Shown: positions 14,332 to 22,878, counted from the stretch's first letter. The stretch: 35,194 nt of DNA from Bacteroidota bacterium (GCA_013287545.1 JABDDQ010000017.1:1-35194), one strand, 5' to 3'. Numbers and translations: made by a program. Notes: a model not told the origin generated them from the letters alone.

Positions 14332-15246
14332 TTAATGAAGTGGTTCTGTATTTATCTCAACTGCCCGGTTAGGTTGCACAAACGGAATTAAGCCTTGTTT
14401 AAGAAACATAATTTGTCCTTTTTGCCCTGCTACAAAAAGCGAAAAACCCGTGCCTAACGAAAACTCGGCACTACGGCGTATAGCATATACATAACGACAT
14501 AACGGATACTCATTGGTTTTTATATTGCTTTGGTCGGGCATATAAGCAAGTTTATTTCCATTAGTTGAAACCGCCAATATTTTAACCCGGGTTAAAAATG
14601 CTTTGGTGGTAGAGTCATCTAAATCACTTAACCAAGCATAATCAAGCACACCAATGGTGTTTTTATTTTTGCTGATATTATTAATTAAGTCCGTACTGTT
14701 TTTTAAAGCAAAACAATTTTTACCAAATGGTTTTCCTTGCAATAAAGTATCTTTTAAAAATCGTGTGGTGCCCGAATTATCGTTATCAAAAACTACGCTG
14801 TATGTAGTATCTTCTCCGCTAATTATTTTTCTAATTTTTTCGGTTGATATAACAGAATCCGCGCTGTTTACAGGCACTACAAAAGCCAAAGCACTTTTAG
14901 CCAAACAAACTTGTGTGGGGTAAATGTTTTTTGCTTTAAACTGTTTTAATTCATTGGCTGATAAAACCCTTGATATAACTATAACCTTGCAGCTATCGTT
15001 ATACAAACCTTCTATGGCTTGTTTTTCGTTTACGTACTGTACATTAATTTTTGCATTGTAATAAATTTGCTCAAACGTATAGGCTTGGTTTTTTATGTGA
15101 AGCAACATTCCTTCTTCACAAAAAACTTTCAGCTCGCCCGATGTGGGCGTGTTTGGTACATCGCTTGTTTTTACGCTGGTGTTACAGGCTGTAAAAAACA
15201 AAACATAAAAAGCAAAACATAAAACATAAGCAGTAATCTTATTCAT
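14332..15246 (-). CDS. PstS-like substrate-binding lipoprotein
   Basis: A 304-residue lipoprotein (signal peptide with lipobox TAC, Cys21) whose mature part fits the phosphate-binding PstS-type periplasmic fold. Visible are ELKVFCEEG at the start of the domain, CKVIVISRVLSANELKQF, SALAFVVPVNSAD, then the hallmark NSGTTRFLKDTLL, and GVLDYAWLSD near the end. Family members of this kind occur beside Ton-system genes in Bacteroidota, not with pstCAB; no phosphate permease is present here. It is the last gene of the exbB-exbD-exbD-tonB run and overlaps the preceding 69-residue gene by 8 bases. A role in sensing or presenting an anion to a TonB-dependent system is possible; ligand unknown. Confidence 0.78.
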   Translation of the reverse strand: MNKITAYVLCFAFYVLFFTACNTSVKTSDVPNTPTSGELKVFCEEGMLLHIKNQAYTFEQIYYNAKINVQYVNEKQAIEGLYNDSCKVIVISRVLSANELKQFKAKNIYPTQVCLAKSALAFVVPVNSADSVISTEKIRKIISGEDTTYSVVFDNDNSGTTRFLKDTLLQGKPFGKNCFALKNSTDLINNISKNKNTIGVLDYAWLSDLDDSTTKAFLTRVKILAVSTNGNKLAYMPDQSNIKTNEYPLCRYVYAIRRSAEFSLGTGFSLFVAGQKGQIMFLKQGLIPFVQPNRAVEINTEPLH

Positions 15247-15448
15247 TTTCTTCCTGCTTCATTTTTTTGTAGCGATTATATTGCCTGGCACCCCTAAAGC
15301 CGCCATACGCAATAAAAATAATGCCAAGCCATATTCTATCGGGTTTAGGCAATCTTTCAATTAGAAAATTGGTGCCTAAAAAAACAAAGCCGCACCCTAT
15401 AAAGAGTGCGGCCATTATAATTCCAGTAATTAAAAATGCACGTTGCAT
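15239..15448 (-). CDS. Small two-helix membrane protein
   Basis: A 69-residue protein with two hydrophobic helices (FLITGIIMAALFIGCGFVFL and RIWLGIIFIAYGGF) joined by a short polar loop, and a basic C-terminal tail (YNRYKKMKQ). Not recognised as a named family. It lies 4 bases after tonB and overlaps the start of the PstS-like gene by 8 bases, so it is translationally coupled and belongs to the Ton operon. Its size and topology suggest an accessory subunit or scaffold in the inner membrane. A chance frame is unlikely given the gene-like composition and tight packing. Confidence 0.7.
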   Translation of the reverse strand: MQRAFLITGIIMAALFIGCGFVFLGTNFLIERLPKPDRIWLGIIFIAYGGFRGARQYNRYKKMKQEENE

Positions 15449-15452
15449 ACTA

Positions 15453-16307
15453 TTATTGCAATCTGAAAATAATAGGTACGTTAAAGTACACCCTTACCGG
15501 ACGACCATTTTGTTTACCTATGTTCCATTTCGGCATGCTTTTAATAACGCGTACAGCTTCTTTATCGCAACCGGGTCCACCGGCTACACCTTTTAAAACT
15601 TCTACATTACTAATAGAGCCATCCATTTCAACAACAAACTTAACAAAGCATTTACCCGATATGTTTGCTTCTTTTTCTATTTCAGGATAGTGCACATTCT
15701 TCTGAATGAATTTCATCATTTCTGCCGCTCCACCCGGAAACTCAGGCATTTGCTCAACCACCGTAAAAATTTCGGGGGCTTTTTCTTCAACCGGACCAGT
15801 ACCTGCATCGCTTGGCACAGATACATCTTCACCTGTACCCTCTTGCGTAGTTGTTCCTACGTTAGTTTCAGCCACCTTTTCTTGTGGTGGCGGTGGATCA
15901 TCTTCTTTAGCGTCATCCTTAATAACCGGCGGCACAAACTTAATGGTTTCTACAACTGGTGGCGGCGGTGGTGGCGGTGGCGGTGGTGGATCTTTTGGAT
16001 CTACCGGAGGAGTTAAATCAACCTGGGTCATATCTAACTTAACGTTGTTTAAAGCCTCATCTGCACCCTTTCTGTCCATCAACAACTTTACACCAAACAC
16101 AGCAAAGAAAAAAACTATCATGCCTATTACAATAAACATAACACGTCTATCGTACTCTCTTCTTATTTGATAGGCTCCATAATCATGGTTTCTTTCTTCA
16201 AAAACCAAATCATTCCTATCATTAGAAGTAACGTTGTTCCATTTTTCAAGTGTAAGAAGAATGGAAGCACCCCCTATTACTAATATTACTACGATTATTA
16301 CTTCCAT
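15453..16307 (-). CDS. tonB: Energy transducer TonB
   Basis: A 284-residue TonB, which carries proton-motive force from ExbB/ExbD to outer-membrane TonB-dependent transporters. Layout: a first hydrophobic segment (about 2-19), the Bacteroidota-specific NDLVFEERNHDYGAYQIRR motif (33-51), a second membrane helix (about 56-77), an 11-proline run after DPKD, a Pro/Glu-rich linker, and the TonB C-terminal domain from about residue 186. That domain contains EFPGGAAEMMKFIQKN, YPEIEKEANISGKCFVKFVV, DGSISNVEVLKG, and ends in YFNVPIIFRLQ. The proline run is encoded by a GGN trinucleotide repeat (complement strand). It follows the second exbD by 2 bases in a leftward operon. Confidence 0.93.
   Translation of the reverse strand: MEVIIVVILVIGGASILLTLEKWNNVTSNDRNDLVFEERNHDYGAYQIRREYDRRVMFIVIGMIVFFFAVFGVKLLMDRKGADEALNNVKLDMTQVDLTPPVDPKDPPPPPPPPPPPVVETIKFVPPVIKDDAKEDDPPPPQEKVAETNVGTTTQEGTGEDVSVPSDAGTGPVEEKAPEIFTVVEQMPEFPGGAAEMMKFIQKNVHYPEIEKEANISGKCFVKFVVEMDGSISNVEVLKGVAGGPGCDKEAVRVIKSMPKWNIGKQNGRPVRVYFNVPIIFRLQ
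15955..15993. repeat. GGN trinucleotide repeat in tonB
   Basis: A run of GGT/GGC triplets codes, on the minus strand, for the 11-proline stretch of TonB. Triplet slippage would change linker length without breaking the frame, so length variation between strains is likely. Confidence 0.7.
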
Positions 16308-16309
16308 GC

Positions 16310-16942
16310 CTATTTAATTTTTTCGGTTAATAATGCGTATTCCGGTGCCGACATATCAATAATTACATATTTACCCACCATACAAACGTTAAGCTCATCA
16401 ACCACATCAATTACATCTTTATAGGTTGCTTTATCATCTGTTTTTATTAGTGCGGTAAGCGAACGTTTATCTCCTTTAGCATCCATGGCTAAACGTTTAA
16501 ATGTACTATCAGCCATTTGTTTGTTTTTCACCTTATTTTCCAGCTTAACAATTTCATCGTGCGCATAACTGTTCATTTCTAACAGTAGTTTGTGCAAGCC
16601 TTCTGATGAAAATGATGTTTCGGTAAGTTGTGTAGCAGGTTTTCCTTCTTTATTATCCGCAGCGTTAAACTGCCCTTTGTAATAAAAAATTTTGTGGTCT
16701 TTGGTTAAAATAATATTTAAACCATTTTTTACTTCAGGTTGCTCTTTAGGATTATCAGGAGGCGCCGGAAAGCTTATTTCCATTGATTTAGGTTTGCTAA
16801 ACGTTGATGTTAAAACGAAAAACGTTAATAGCAGAAACCCCAAATCTACCATGGGCGTCATATCTATTTTGGTGGATTGTTTTTTGGCGCGTTTTTTACC
16901 GCCTTTTTTGTGGCCACCGCCATCGTCTGCAATTTCAGCCAT
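16310..16942 (-). CDS. exbD: Biopolymer transport protein ExbD (second copy)
   Basis: A 210-residue ExbD/TolR protein. A basic, Gly-rich cytosolic leader (KKGGKKRAKKQS) precedes the conserved IDMTPMVDLGFLLLTFFVLTS membrane helix, whose Asp carries the proton pathway. The periplasmic domain follows and is interrupted by a roughly 60-residue insert (containing TSFSSEGLHKLLLEMNSYAH) before ALIKTDDKATYKDVIDVVDE, the normal end of the ExbD fold. The protein is therefore longer than the E. coli one (about 140 residues). It lies 9 bases after the first exbD copy, and tonB follows 2 bases later. Two ExbD paralogues next to each other are normal for Bacteroidota. Confidence 0.92.
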   Translation of the reverse strand: MAEIADDGGGHKKGGKKRAKKQSTKIDMTPMVDLGFLLLTFFVLTSTFSKPKSMEISFPAPPDNPKEQPEVKNGLNIILTKDHKIFYYKGQFNAADNKEGKPATQLTETSFSSEGLHKLLLEMNSYAHDEIVKLENKVKNKQMADSTFKRLAMDAKGDKRSLTALIKTDDKATYKDVIDVVDELNVCMVGKYVIIDMSAPEYALLTEKIK

Positions 16943-16951
16943 TTTTTAATT

Positions 16952-17641
16952 TTATTTTTTACCTGCTTCAGCGGGTTTAGTTCCACCGCCTTCTAACGAG
17001 GTAATTAAGTTAAAACGATAAATTTTCATGTCTGTAAATGTTTTGAGCACTTCTTTTACAGATATATATTTAGATTTTGCATCTGCTTTTATAGCGTAAC
17101 GTACTTTTTCTCCCACAAAATCTTTACCCGCTTCTTTTGCTTTATCGCGCTCACGGATATAAATTCCGTTGGTTTCCTGTGCCGCATATCTAACCCAGTC
17201 GCTAAGCTGTGGATTTTTCAATGAGTCGTTAGGAACACCTTTTTGTGGTTGAAATTTTAAACGTTCAGCTTCCGAAGCATCAATGTATCTTGGTAAATCT
17301 TTAATATCAACACCAAAACTCGACATACCGCCAAATTTTTTAACCTGCGCTTCGTTAAACTTTACTTTATACTTGTCGCTCATTTTCATTAATGTAGCCA
17401 CTTTGGCCTCAGCATTACTCACCCCAAAAAACGGGCGACCATTATCATCGATACTAACTAAAATAGTGTTATCGGGTAATGTTTTATCTGAGTGCGAAGC
17501 TGGTGGATCTACCACCACAGGCTCTGCCATACGAAAAGATGCGGTAAGCATAAAGAACGTCACCAACAGAAACGCCAAATCTACCATGGGCGTCATGTCT
17601 AACGAGGGTGCGCCTCCTTTTGATACTTTAACTTTTGACAT
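16952..17641 (-). CDS. exbD: Biopolymer transport protein ExbD (first copy)
   Basis: A 229-residue ExbD/TolR protein with the DMTPMVDLAFLLVTFFMLTA helix very near the N-terminus and a short basic leader (SKVKVSKGGAP). The periplasmic part contains TILVSIDDNGRPFFGV, a long insert (roughly residues 80-175), and YAIKADAKSKYISVKEVLKT, the typical C-terminal half of the fold. It differs clearly from the second copy in the insert, so the two probably form a heteromeric ExbD pair. The gene lies 57 bases after exbB in the same operon. Confidence 0.92.
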   Translation of the reverse strand: MSKVKVSKGGAPSLDMTPMVDLAFLLVTFFMLTASFRMAEPVVVDPPASHSDKTLPDNTILVSIDDNGRPFFGVSNAEAKVATLMKMSDKYKVKFNEAQVKKFGGMSSFGVDIKDLPRYIDASEAERLKFQPQKGVPNDSLKNPQLSDWVRYAAQETNGIYIRERDKAKEAGKDFVGEKVRYAIKADAKSKYISVKEVLKTFTDMKIYRFNLITSLEGGGTKPAEAGKK

Positions 17642-17698
17642 GCTTAAATTCTTTTAATTATGATGCACTAATTTCTTTAATTCCATAAAAACAGGAAA

Positions 17699-18496
17699 TT
17701 ATTTTCCTGAAGATTGGAACTCTTGAATGATAGAGAAACCTGCTTCGTCCATAGCATAAGTTAACTGATCTACACGGTTAGAGAACACGTTATAGAATAT
17801 AATAGCTAATGCCGAAGATAAAATCCCTACTAATGTGTTTACAAGTGCTTCAGAGATACCGGTTGATAATGCTGATGTATCAGGTGTACCAGCTGCTGCT
17901 AAGGCACCGAATGCACGAATCATCCCTACAACCGTACCGATAAGACCGGTTAGTGTACCGATAGATGCGCAAGTTGAAATAACCACCATGTTTTTAGATA
18001 ACATTGGTAATTCTAATGAAGTAGCTTCTTCAATTGCTTTTTGGATAGCAGCCACTTTTGCTTCTTTATCCATATGCGTATCGTTTTGAACGAATTTATA
18101 TTTTTCTAAGCCTTCGTGTACCACGTTAGCTAAAGAGCCTTTTTGTTTGTCGCACTCTGCAATAGCACCATCTAAATCATGAGCAGCGATTAACGATTTA
18201 ATTTTTGCTACAAATTTATCAGTAGCGCCTTTACCGCTTGCTTTTTGAATAGTAATGAAACGCTCAATAGCAAAAGTTAATACAGTTAAAAACACACCTA
18301 ATAATATGGGTACGATAAAACCACCTTTGTACATAATGCCTAAAAAGTTACCTGGTTTTGGGTGCCCTTCTGCATCAAAATTGTTTGCGTTACCAAGAAT
18401 GGTCATGTAAATAAATGCACCTATGCCCATACAAATAGCAATGGCTAATGCTGAAACGATGAACGGAAAGCCGCCTGATGTTTTTTTGTTACTCAT
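17699..18496 (-). CDS. exbB: MotA/TolQ/ExbB proton channel family protein
   Basis: A 265-residue ExbB-type protein. Three membrane segments are visible: FIVSALAIAICMGIGAFIYM, GGFIVPILLGVFLTVLTFAIE, and the long conserved region STCASIGTLTGLIGTVVGMI, then GISEALVNTLVGILSSALAIIFY, which is the MotA/ExbB signature. Together with ExbD it forms the proton channel that energises TonB. It is the first gene of the leftward operon exbB-exbD-exbD-tonB-69aa-PstS-like. A Bacteroidota -7 box TAAGTTTG lies about 42 bases before the ATG. Confidence 0.94.
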   Translation of the reverse strand: MSNKKTSGGFPFIVSALAIAICMGIGAFIYMTILGNANNFDAEGHPKPGNFLGIMYKGGFIVPILLGVFLTVLTFAIERFITIQKASGKGATDKFVAKIKSLIAAHDLDGAIAECDKQKGSLANVVHEGLEKYKFVQNDTHMDKEAKVAAIQKAIEEATSLELPMLSKNMVVISTCASIGTLTGLIGTVVGMIRAFGALAAAGTPDTSALSTGISEALVNTLVGILSSALAIIFYNVFSNRVDQLTYAMDEAGFSIIQEFQSSGK

Positions 18497-18538
18497 ATTA
18501 TTTGATTTTTATTTGTTTTTACTTTTTATTTTGGTTGC

Positions 18539-18546
18539 CAAACTTA
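18539..18546 (-). promoter_or_regulatory. -7 box of the exbB-tonB operon
   Basis: On the minus strand TAAGTTTG matches TAnnTTTG, with a T-rich stretch in place of TTG about 20 bases upstream. The leader of roughly 35 bases to the exbB start is reasonable. Confidence 0.45.
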
Positions 18547-18685
18547 CTAAAATACTTTTAATTTAAAAATAGAGCCTCTGGGTTTAAGATTGTTTAACCT
18601 AAAAATGGCTCTTTTATTATTCACAATTAAAGATAATTAGTGGTTTTTGTAAAGATAGCACGTAATAGACGCATAAAGCACTCAC

Positions 18686-18718
18686 TTTTTTAAGCGGCGG
18701 CGGTTTCTTTTTAAGCGG
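18686..18718 (+). repeat. Short direct repeats TTTTTAAGCGG
   Basis: TTTTTAAGCGG occurs twice (18687-18697 and 18708-18718), 21 bases apart, and a degenerate third copy follows. They lie between the start of exbB and the stop of cca. The role is unknown; they could be part of exbB regulation or simple sequence drift. Confidence 0.35.
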
Positions 18719-18747
18719 TATGGTTTTTTAAATAAACGGTACGTTTT

Positions 18748-20163
18748 TTACTTATGCAAAGGGGTTAGGTTAAAGGCTTTGGCCTGTTCAACCATAAAAT
18801 CAAAGGCTTCCTGGTAATCATTTTTAATAAGTCCATCTAATATAGCTTCGCGAATAGCGTTTTTAATAATGCCCACCTCGCGCCCTGCCGGAATGTTAAA
18901 CGTTTGCATAATAAGCTCGCCCGTAATGGGTGGTTGCCAGTTACGTATGCGGTCTTTTTCTTCCAGCTCTTTTAATTTGGTGCGCACCAATTCAAAGTTT
19001 TGCAGGTAGCGTTGTTTTTTAGCAAAGCTTTTGGTGGTTATATCGGCATCGCAAAGCATCATTAAATCATCAATGTCATCTCCGGCTTCAAACAACAATC
19101 GTCTGATAGCAGAATCGGTAATTTCTGATTTAGCCAGTACAATTGGGCGCAAATGCAGTAAAACAAGTTTCTGCACATATTTCATTTTTTCGTTTAAGGG
19201 CAATCGTAAATCAGTAAAAATTTTAGGCACCATGCGTGCGCCTTTATCTTCATGTCCGTGAAAAGTCCAACCCTTTTTTTCTTCAAAACGTTTGGTGGCA
19301 GGTTTTGCAATATCGTGCAAAATGGCGCTCCACCTAAGCCACAGGTTATCGGTGTTTTTACAAATGTTATCTAACACTTCAAGCGTGTGGTAAAAATTAT
19401 CTTTATGCGATTTGCCTTTTATAGTATCTACTCCATATAAATTTGCCATTAACGGAAAAATTAAATGCAGCAACTCACTATCAAATAAAAGTTTAAACCC
19501 AACCGATGGCACAGGTGACAGAATAATTTTATTCAGCTCATCGGTAATCCTTTCTTTGGAAACAATTTTAATGCGCTCTTTATTTTTCTTTATTGCCGCA
19601 AACGATTTTTCTTCAATAACAAAACCCAGTTGCGATGCAAAACGAATGGCACGCATCATGCGCAAAGGGTCGTCGCTATACGTAATATCAGGGTCTAATG
19701 GTGTGCGAATTAGTTTGTTTTCTAAATCGGTAACACCGCCAAAAGGGTCTAATAGTTGTCCAAAATTATTGGCATTTAAACCTATGGCAAGGGCGTTCAT
19801 GGTAAAATCGCGCCTATCCTGGTCGTCTTTTAAACTGCCATCTTCTACAATAGGCTTGCGCGATTCTTTTCGGTACGATTCTTTACGAGCGCCTACAAAT
19901 TCTATTTCAATATCGTTGTATTTTATTTGTGCGGTACCAAAGTTTTTAAAAACCGATAAATGAGCTTCTTCGCCCAACTTATTTTTCACAGCTTCTGCCA
20001 AATCAATGCCTCGGCCAATGGCAACCACATCAATGTCTTTATTGGTTCTGTTTAAAAAAATATCGCGCACAAAACCACCAATAACATAGGCTTCTACACC
20101 CAAATCGTCGGCGCATTGGGCTATCAGCTTAAAAAGGGGTGTATCTATATGTTTTTTAAACAT
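18748..20163 (-). CDS. cca: CCA tRNA nucleotidyltransferase with HD domain
   Basis: A 471-residue class II nucleotidyltransferase that adds or repairs the 3' CCA of tRNAs. The head has VIGGFVRD (28-33) and the catalytic DID (43-45 in NKDIDVVAIG). RRDFTMNALAI and DPLRMMRAIRFASQLGF are the signature of the poly(A) polymerase/CCA family neck. The C-terminal half has an HD phosphohydrolase-type motif LRWSAILHDIAKP and a following FHGHEDKGA. In the family, the HD domain can process 2',3'-cyclic ends. PcnB-type activity cannot be excluded from motifs alone, but in Bacteroidota this is the sole tRNA-CCA enzyme. It is divergent from kdsB; the gap is 68 bases. Confidence 0.92.
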   Translation of the reverse strand: MFKKHIDTPLFKLIAQCADDLGVEAYVIGGFVRDIFLNRTNKDIDVVAIGRGIDLAEAVKNKLGEEAHLSVFKNFGTAQIKYNDIEIEFVGARKESYRKESRKPIVEDGSLKDDQDRRDFTMNALAIGLNANNFGQLLDPFGGVTDLENKLIRTPLDPDITYSDDPLRMMRAIRFASQLGFVIEEKSFAAIKKNKERIKIVSKERITDELNKIILSPVPSVGFKLLFDSELLHLIFPLMANLYGVDTIKGKSHKDNFYHTLEVLDNICKNTDNLWLRWSAILHDIAKPATKRFEEKKGWTFHGHEDKGARMVPKIFTDLRLPLNEKMKYVQKLVLLHLRPIVLAKSEITDSAIRRLLFEAGDDIDDLMMLCDADITTKSFAKKQRYLQNFELVRTKLKELEEKDRIRNWQPPITGELIMQTFNIPAGREVGIIKNAIREAILDGLIKNDYQEAFDFMVEQAKAFNLTPLHK

Positions 20164-20167
20164 CGTG

Positions 20168-20175
20168 CAAATGTA
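20168..20175 (-). promoter_or_regulatory. -7 box of cca
   Basis: On the minus strand TACATTTG fits TAnnTTTG and ends just 4 bases before the cca ATG, which suggests an extremely short leader or leaderless message. No clear -33 TTG. Confidence 0.4.
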
Positions 20176-20191
20176 CTAAATAGCTAATAGT

Positions 20192-20199
20192 TATTTTTG
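20192..20199 (+). promoter_or_regulatory. Candidate -7 box of kdsB
   Basis: TATTTTTG matches TAnnTTTG, 32 bases before the kdsB ATG, without a TTG at the usual spacing. A second weaker candidate TAATTTTA lies at 20212-20219. Confidence 0.3.
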
Positions 20200-20231
20200 G
20201 CTAAGAAGTAGTAATTTTAGGCTCTTAATTT

Positions 20232-20978
20232 ATGAGTATGATATTAGGTGTTATTCCTGCACGCTATGCATCAAGCCGTTTTCCGGGCAAGCCCTTGGTA
20301 GATATATTGGGTAAAAGCATGATACAACGTGTTTATGTGCAGGCAAAAAAATCGGGCAAATTAACAGATGTGGTAGTTGCTACCGATGATGAGCGAATTT
20401 TTAACCATGTAAAATCGTTTGGCGGACAAGCCATAATGACTGAAGTTAACCACCCAAGTGGCACCGACCGTTGTTTTGAAGCCTTAAAAAAATCAGGTAA
20501 AGAATATAACTACGTTATAAACATACAAGGTGATGAACCTTTTATCGACCCATCACAAATTGATTTATTGGCAGGCGTTTGCGATGGTAAAACCGAACTG
20601 GCTACCTTGATGATTCCGGTTGATTCGCACGAAGTCTTGTTTGATACCGGCGAGGTAAAAATTACCATGAACGATAAACACGAGGCACTTTATTTTAGCC
20701 GTGAAGTTATACCACACATAAAAGGCGTTAATAAAAAAGAGTGGCACAAGCATTTTCCTTACTACCGCCATGTGGGCATGTACGCCTACCGTGCTGATGT
20801 GTTGAAACAAATTACCACACTCGCTCCATCATCTTTAGAAAAAGCGGAATCGTTAGAGCAACTGCGTTGGCTGGAAAATGGTTTTAAAATAAAACTGGCC
20901 ATAACCGATTTTGATAGCCATTGTATAGACACACCCGAAGACATTGAAAAAGTTATCCGTTTAATGAAGTTAGCGTAG
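20232..20978 (+). CDS. kdsB: 3-deoxy-manno-octulosonate cytidylyltransferase (CMP-Kdo synthetase)
   Basis: Activates Kdo with CTP for lipopolysaccharide core synthesis. The 248-residue protein has the nucleotidyltransferase start GVIPARYASSRFPGKPL (residues 5-21), VVVATDDERI, NHPSGTDRCFEA, NIQGDEPFIDP with the metal-binding Asp, and the C-terminal QLRWLENGFKIKLA plus IDTPEDIEKV. Length equals the E. coli enzyme. The ATG at 20232 is used; a second ATG two codons later (MILGVIPARY) would also be possible. It shows that the organism makes a Kdo-containing LPS. gldA follows after 28 bases. Confidence 0.96.
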   Translation: MSMILGVIPARYASSRFPGKPLVDILGKSMIQRVYVQAKKSGKLTDVVVATDDERIFNHVKSFGGQAIMTEVNHPSGTDRCFEALKKSGKEYNYVINIQGDEPFIDPSQIDLLAGVCDGKTELATLMIPVDSHEVLFDTGEVKITMNDKHEALYFSREVIPHIKGVNKKEWHKHFPYYRHVGMYAYRADVLKQITTLAPSSLEKAESLEQLRWLENGFKIKLAITDFDSHCIDTPEDIEKVIRLMKLA

Positions 20979-21006
20979 CCAAATTATCTTTTCGTAAATT
21001 CGCATC

Positions 21007-21912
21007 ATGTCAATTAAAGTAGAAAATATAACCAAGCTGTACGGCACACAAAAAGCCTTAGATAATGTTTCGTTTGAAATTAAAAGCGGAGAAATTATTG
21101 GTTTCCTTGGTCCTAATGGTGCAGGTAAAAGTACGCTAATGAAAATTCTTACTTGCTACATTCCGCAAACAAGCGGTAAGGCAGAAGTGTGTGGCTTTGA
21201 TGTAAAAGAGCAGTCGTTAGAAGTGCGCAAGCAGGTTGGTTATTTACCTGAGCATAATCCGCTCTACTTAGACATGTACGTAAAAGAATATTTAGAATTT
21301 ATTGGCGGTTTACATCATATAGAAAATAAAGGCAAGCGTGTAAAAGAAATGGTGGAGATGGTTGGCTTGCAGGTTGAACAAAATAAAAAAATAGGCGCAC
21401 TGTCTAAAGGTTATCGTCAGCGTGTGGGTTTGGCGCAAGCGCTTATTCATAACCCAAAGGTGTTGATTTTAGATGAGCCTACTTCGGGTTTAGACCCAAA
21501 CCAGTTAGAAGAAATTAGAAACCTGATTAAGCAAACCGGAAAAGAAAAAACCGTAATGCTTAGCACACATATTATGCAAGAGGTTGAGGCTGTTTGCGAC
21601 CGAGTTATTATCATCAACAAAGGCAATATTGTGGCTAACGATGATACACAGCATTTACAGGAAAGTTCGCAACAAAAAACAGTATTACGCGTTGAGTTTG
21701 ATAAAGAAACGTCTAAAAACTCCATTAAAAATATTGAAGGTGTTATTGAAGTGCAATTACTAAGCGGAAACACCTGGCTAATCGTTACCGACGCTGATAA
21801 AGATATACGCAAAGATGTTTTTGATTATGCCGTAGCCCATAAACTAAGTGTGCTTGCTATGCAAAAAGAAGAGCAAAAACTAGAAGACATCTTTAAACAG
21901 CTCACTAAATAA
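21007..21912 (+). CDS. gldA: ABC transporter ATPase GldA (gliding motility)
   Basis: A 301-residue ABC ATPase. Walker A is GPNGAGKST, signature LSKGYRQRVGLAQA, Walker B KVLILDEPTSGLD, and H-loop STHIMQEVEAVCDR. It starts ITKLYGTQKALDNVSFEI and has the C-terminal regulatory region (VLRVEFDKETSKNSIKNIEG and more) typical of the GldA/NatA type. In gliding Bacteroidota GldA works with membrane partners GldF and GldG, and the three are needed for gliding in Flavobacterium. The partners are not next to it here, which is common. The name is by overall resemblance; a different ABC-2 exporter ATPase is the alternative. Confidence 0.85.
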   Translation: MSIKVENITKLYGTQKALDNVSFEIKSGEIIGFLGPNGAGKSTLMKILTCYIPQTSGKAEVCGFDVKEQSLEVRKQVGYLPEHNPLYLDMYVKEYLEFIGGLHHIENKGKRVKEMVEMVGLQVEQNKKIGALSKGYRQRVGLAQALIHNPKVLILDEPTSGLDPNQLEEIRNLIKQTGKEKTVMLSTHIMQEVEAVCDRVIIINKGNIVANDDTQHLQESSQQKTVLRVEFDKETSKNSIKNIEGVIEVQLLSGNTWLIVTDADKDIRKDVFDYAVAHKLSVLAMQKEEQKLEDIFKQLTK

Positions 21913-21915
21913 ACA

Positions 21916-22878
21916 GTGAAAATTCTTGTTATACGGTTTTCTTCTATTGGCGATATTGTGCTTACAACACCCGTTGTACGTTGCCTGAAAAAACAAATTC
22001 CAAACATTGAAATTCATTTTTTAACCAAAGCTAATTTTGTTTCGCTGGTAGAGAGCAATCCTTATATTTCTAAAATTTATTCTATTAAAGATAAGGTAGC
22101 CGAAGCAAGCGAGGCATTAAAAAAAGAAAACTACGATTTTGTAGTAGACCTGCATCATAACCTACGTAGTGCACAGGTAAAACGTGCCGCGGGTGCTAAA
22201 GCTTTTAGTTTTAATAAACTGAATATAGAAAAATGGTTGTTGGTTAACCTTAAAATAAATAAGCTGCCCAACGTACATATTATAGAGCGGTATTTTGAAA
22301 CCGTAAAAACACTAGGTGTTACAAACGATAATGCAGGTTTAGATTTTTTTATTCCTGAAAAAGATTTGGTGGATGTTTCCTCTGCATTTAAATTAAATAC
22401 AAACGCTTATCACGCTTTAGTTGTTGGTGGCTCTTATTACACCAAACAAATTCCTATAAATAAATTACAGGAAATTTGCCGACTGAGCGATAAACCCATT
22501 ATTGTTTTGGGCGGAAAAGAAGACGTCGCAACAGGCTCACAATTAGAAAAAGAATTTGCAGGTAAAGTTTTTTCTGCCTGCGGAAAATTCAACATCAATC
22601 AATCAGCATCTATTACACAACAAGCTGATAAAATTATTACCAGCGATACGGGTTTAATGCACATTGCCGCCGCATTTAAAAAAGACGTTTTTTCGTTGTG
22701 GGGCAACACTGTGCCTGAATTTGGCATGTATCCTTATTTACCGGGCAAAAACAGTAAAATTTTAGAGGTTAAAAATCTTTCGTGCCGACCATGCTCTAAA
22801 CTGGGTTACAGCAAATGCCCCAAAGGGCACTTTAAATGCATGAATGAAATTAATGTGAAAGAAATTTTTCAGCCTTAA
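21916..22878 (+). CDS. Glycosyltransferase family 9 (heptosyltransferase-like)
   Basis: A 320-residue GT-B enzyme of family 9, which transfers a sugar (in LPS core assembly usually heptose) to the growing core. The start KILVIRFSSIGDIVLTTPVV is the classic N-terminal motif, DFVVDLHHNLRSAQVK the second, and TSDTGLMHIAAAF, then SLWGNTVPEFGMYPY, the nucleotide-sugar site. It ends with a Cys cluster CRPCSKLGYSKCPKGHFKC that is usual in Bacteroidota members. The start is GTG, 3 bases after gldA, so it is translationally coupled. With kdsB two genes upstream, a role in LPS core synthesis fits. The end overlaps the convergent zinc-ribbon gene by 4 bases. Confidence 0.9.
   Translation: MKILVIRFSSIGDIVLTTPVVRCLKKQIPNIEIHFLTKANFVSLVESNPYISKIYSIKDKVAEASEALKKENYDFVVDLHHNLRSAQVKRAAGAKAFSFNKLNIEKWLLVNLKINKLPNVHIIERYFETVKTLGVTNDNAGLDFFIPEKDLVDVSSAFKLNTNAYHALVVGGSYYTKQIPINKLQEICRLSDKPIIVLGGKEDVATGSQLEKEFAGKVFSACGKFNINQSASITQQADKIITSDTGLMHIAAAFKKDVFSLWGNTVPEFGMYPYLPGKNSKILEVKNLSCRPCSKLGYSKCPKGHFKCMNEINVKEIFQP

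Noticed and set aside
15690-16170. Open frames of 108 and 154 codons opposite tonB
   Set aside because: Shadow frames caused by the proline repeat and codon pattern of tonB; no independent support.
18734-18746. AAACG/CGTTT hairpin at the end of cca
   Set aside because: Short stem and no T-run in the direction of cca transcription.
19808-19819. TCGCGCCTATCC inside cca, also matching the element end
   Set aside because: It encodes the conserved DRRDF segment of cca, so codon use explains it.
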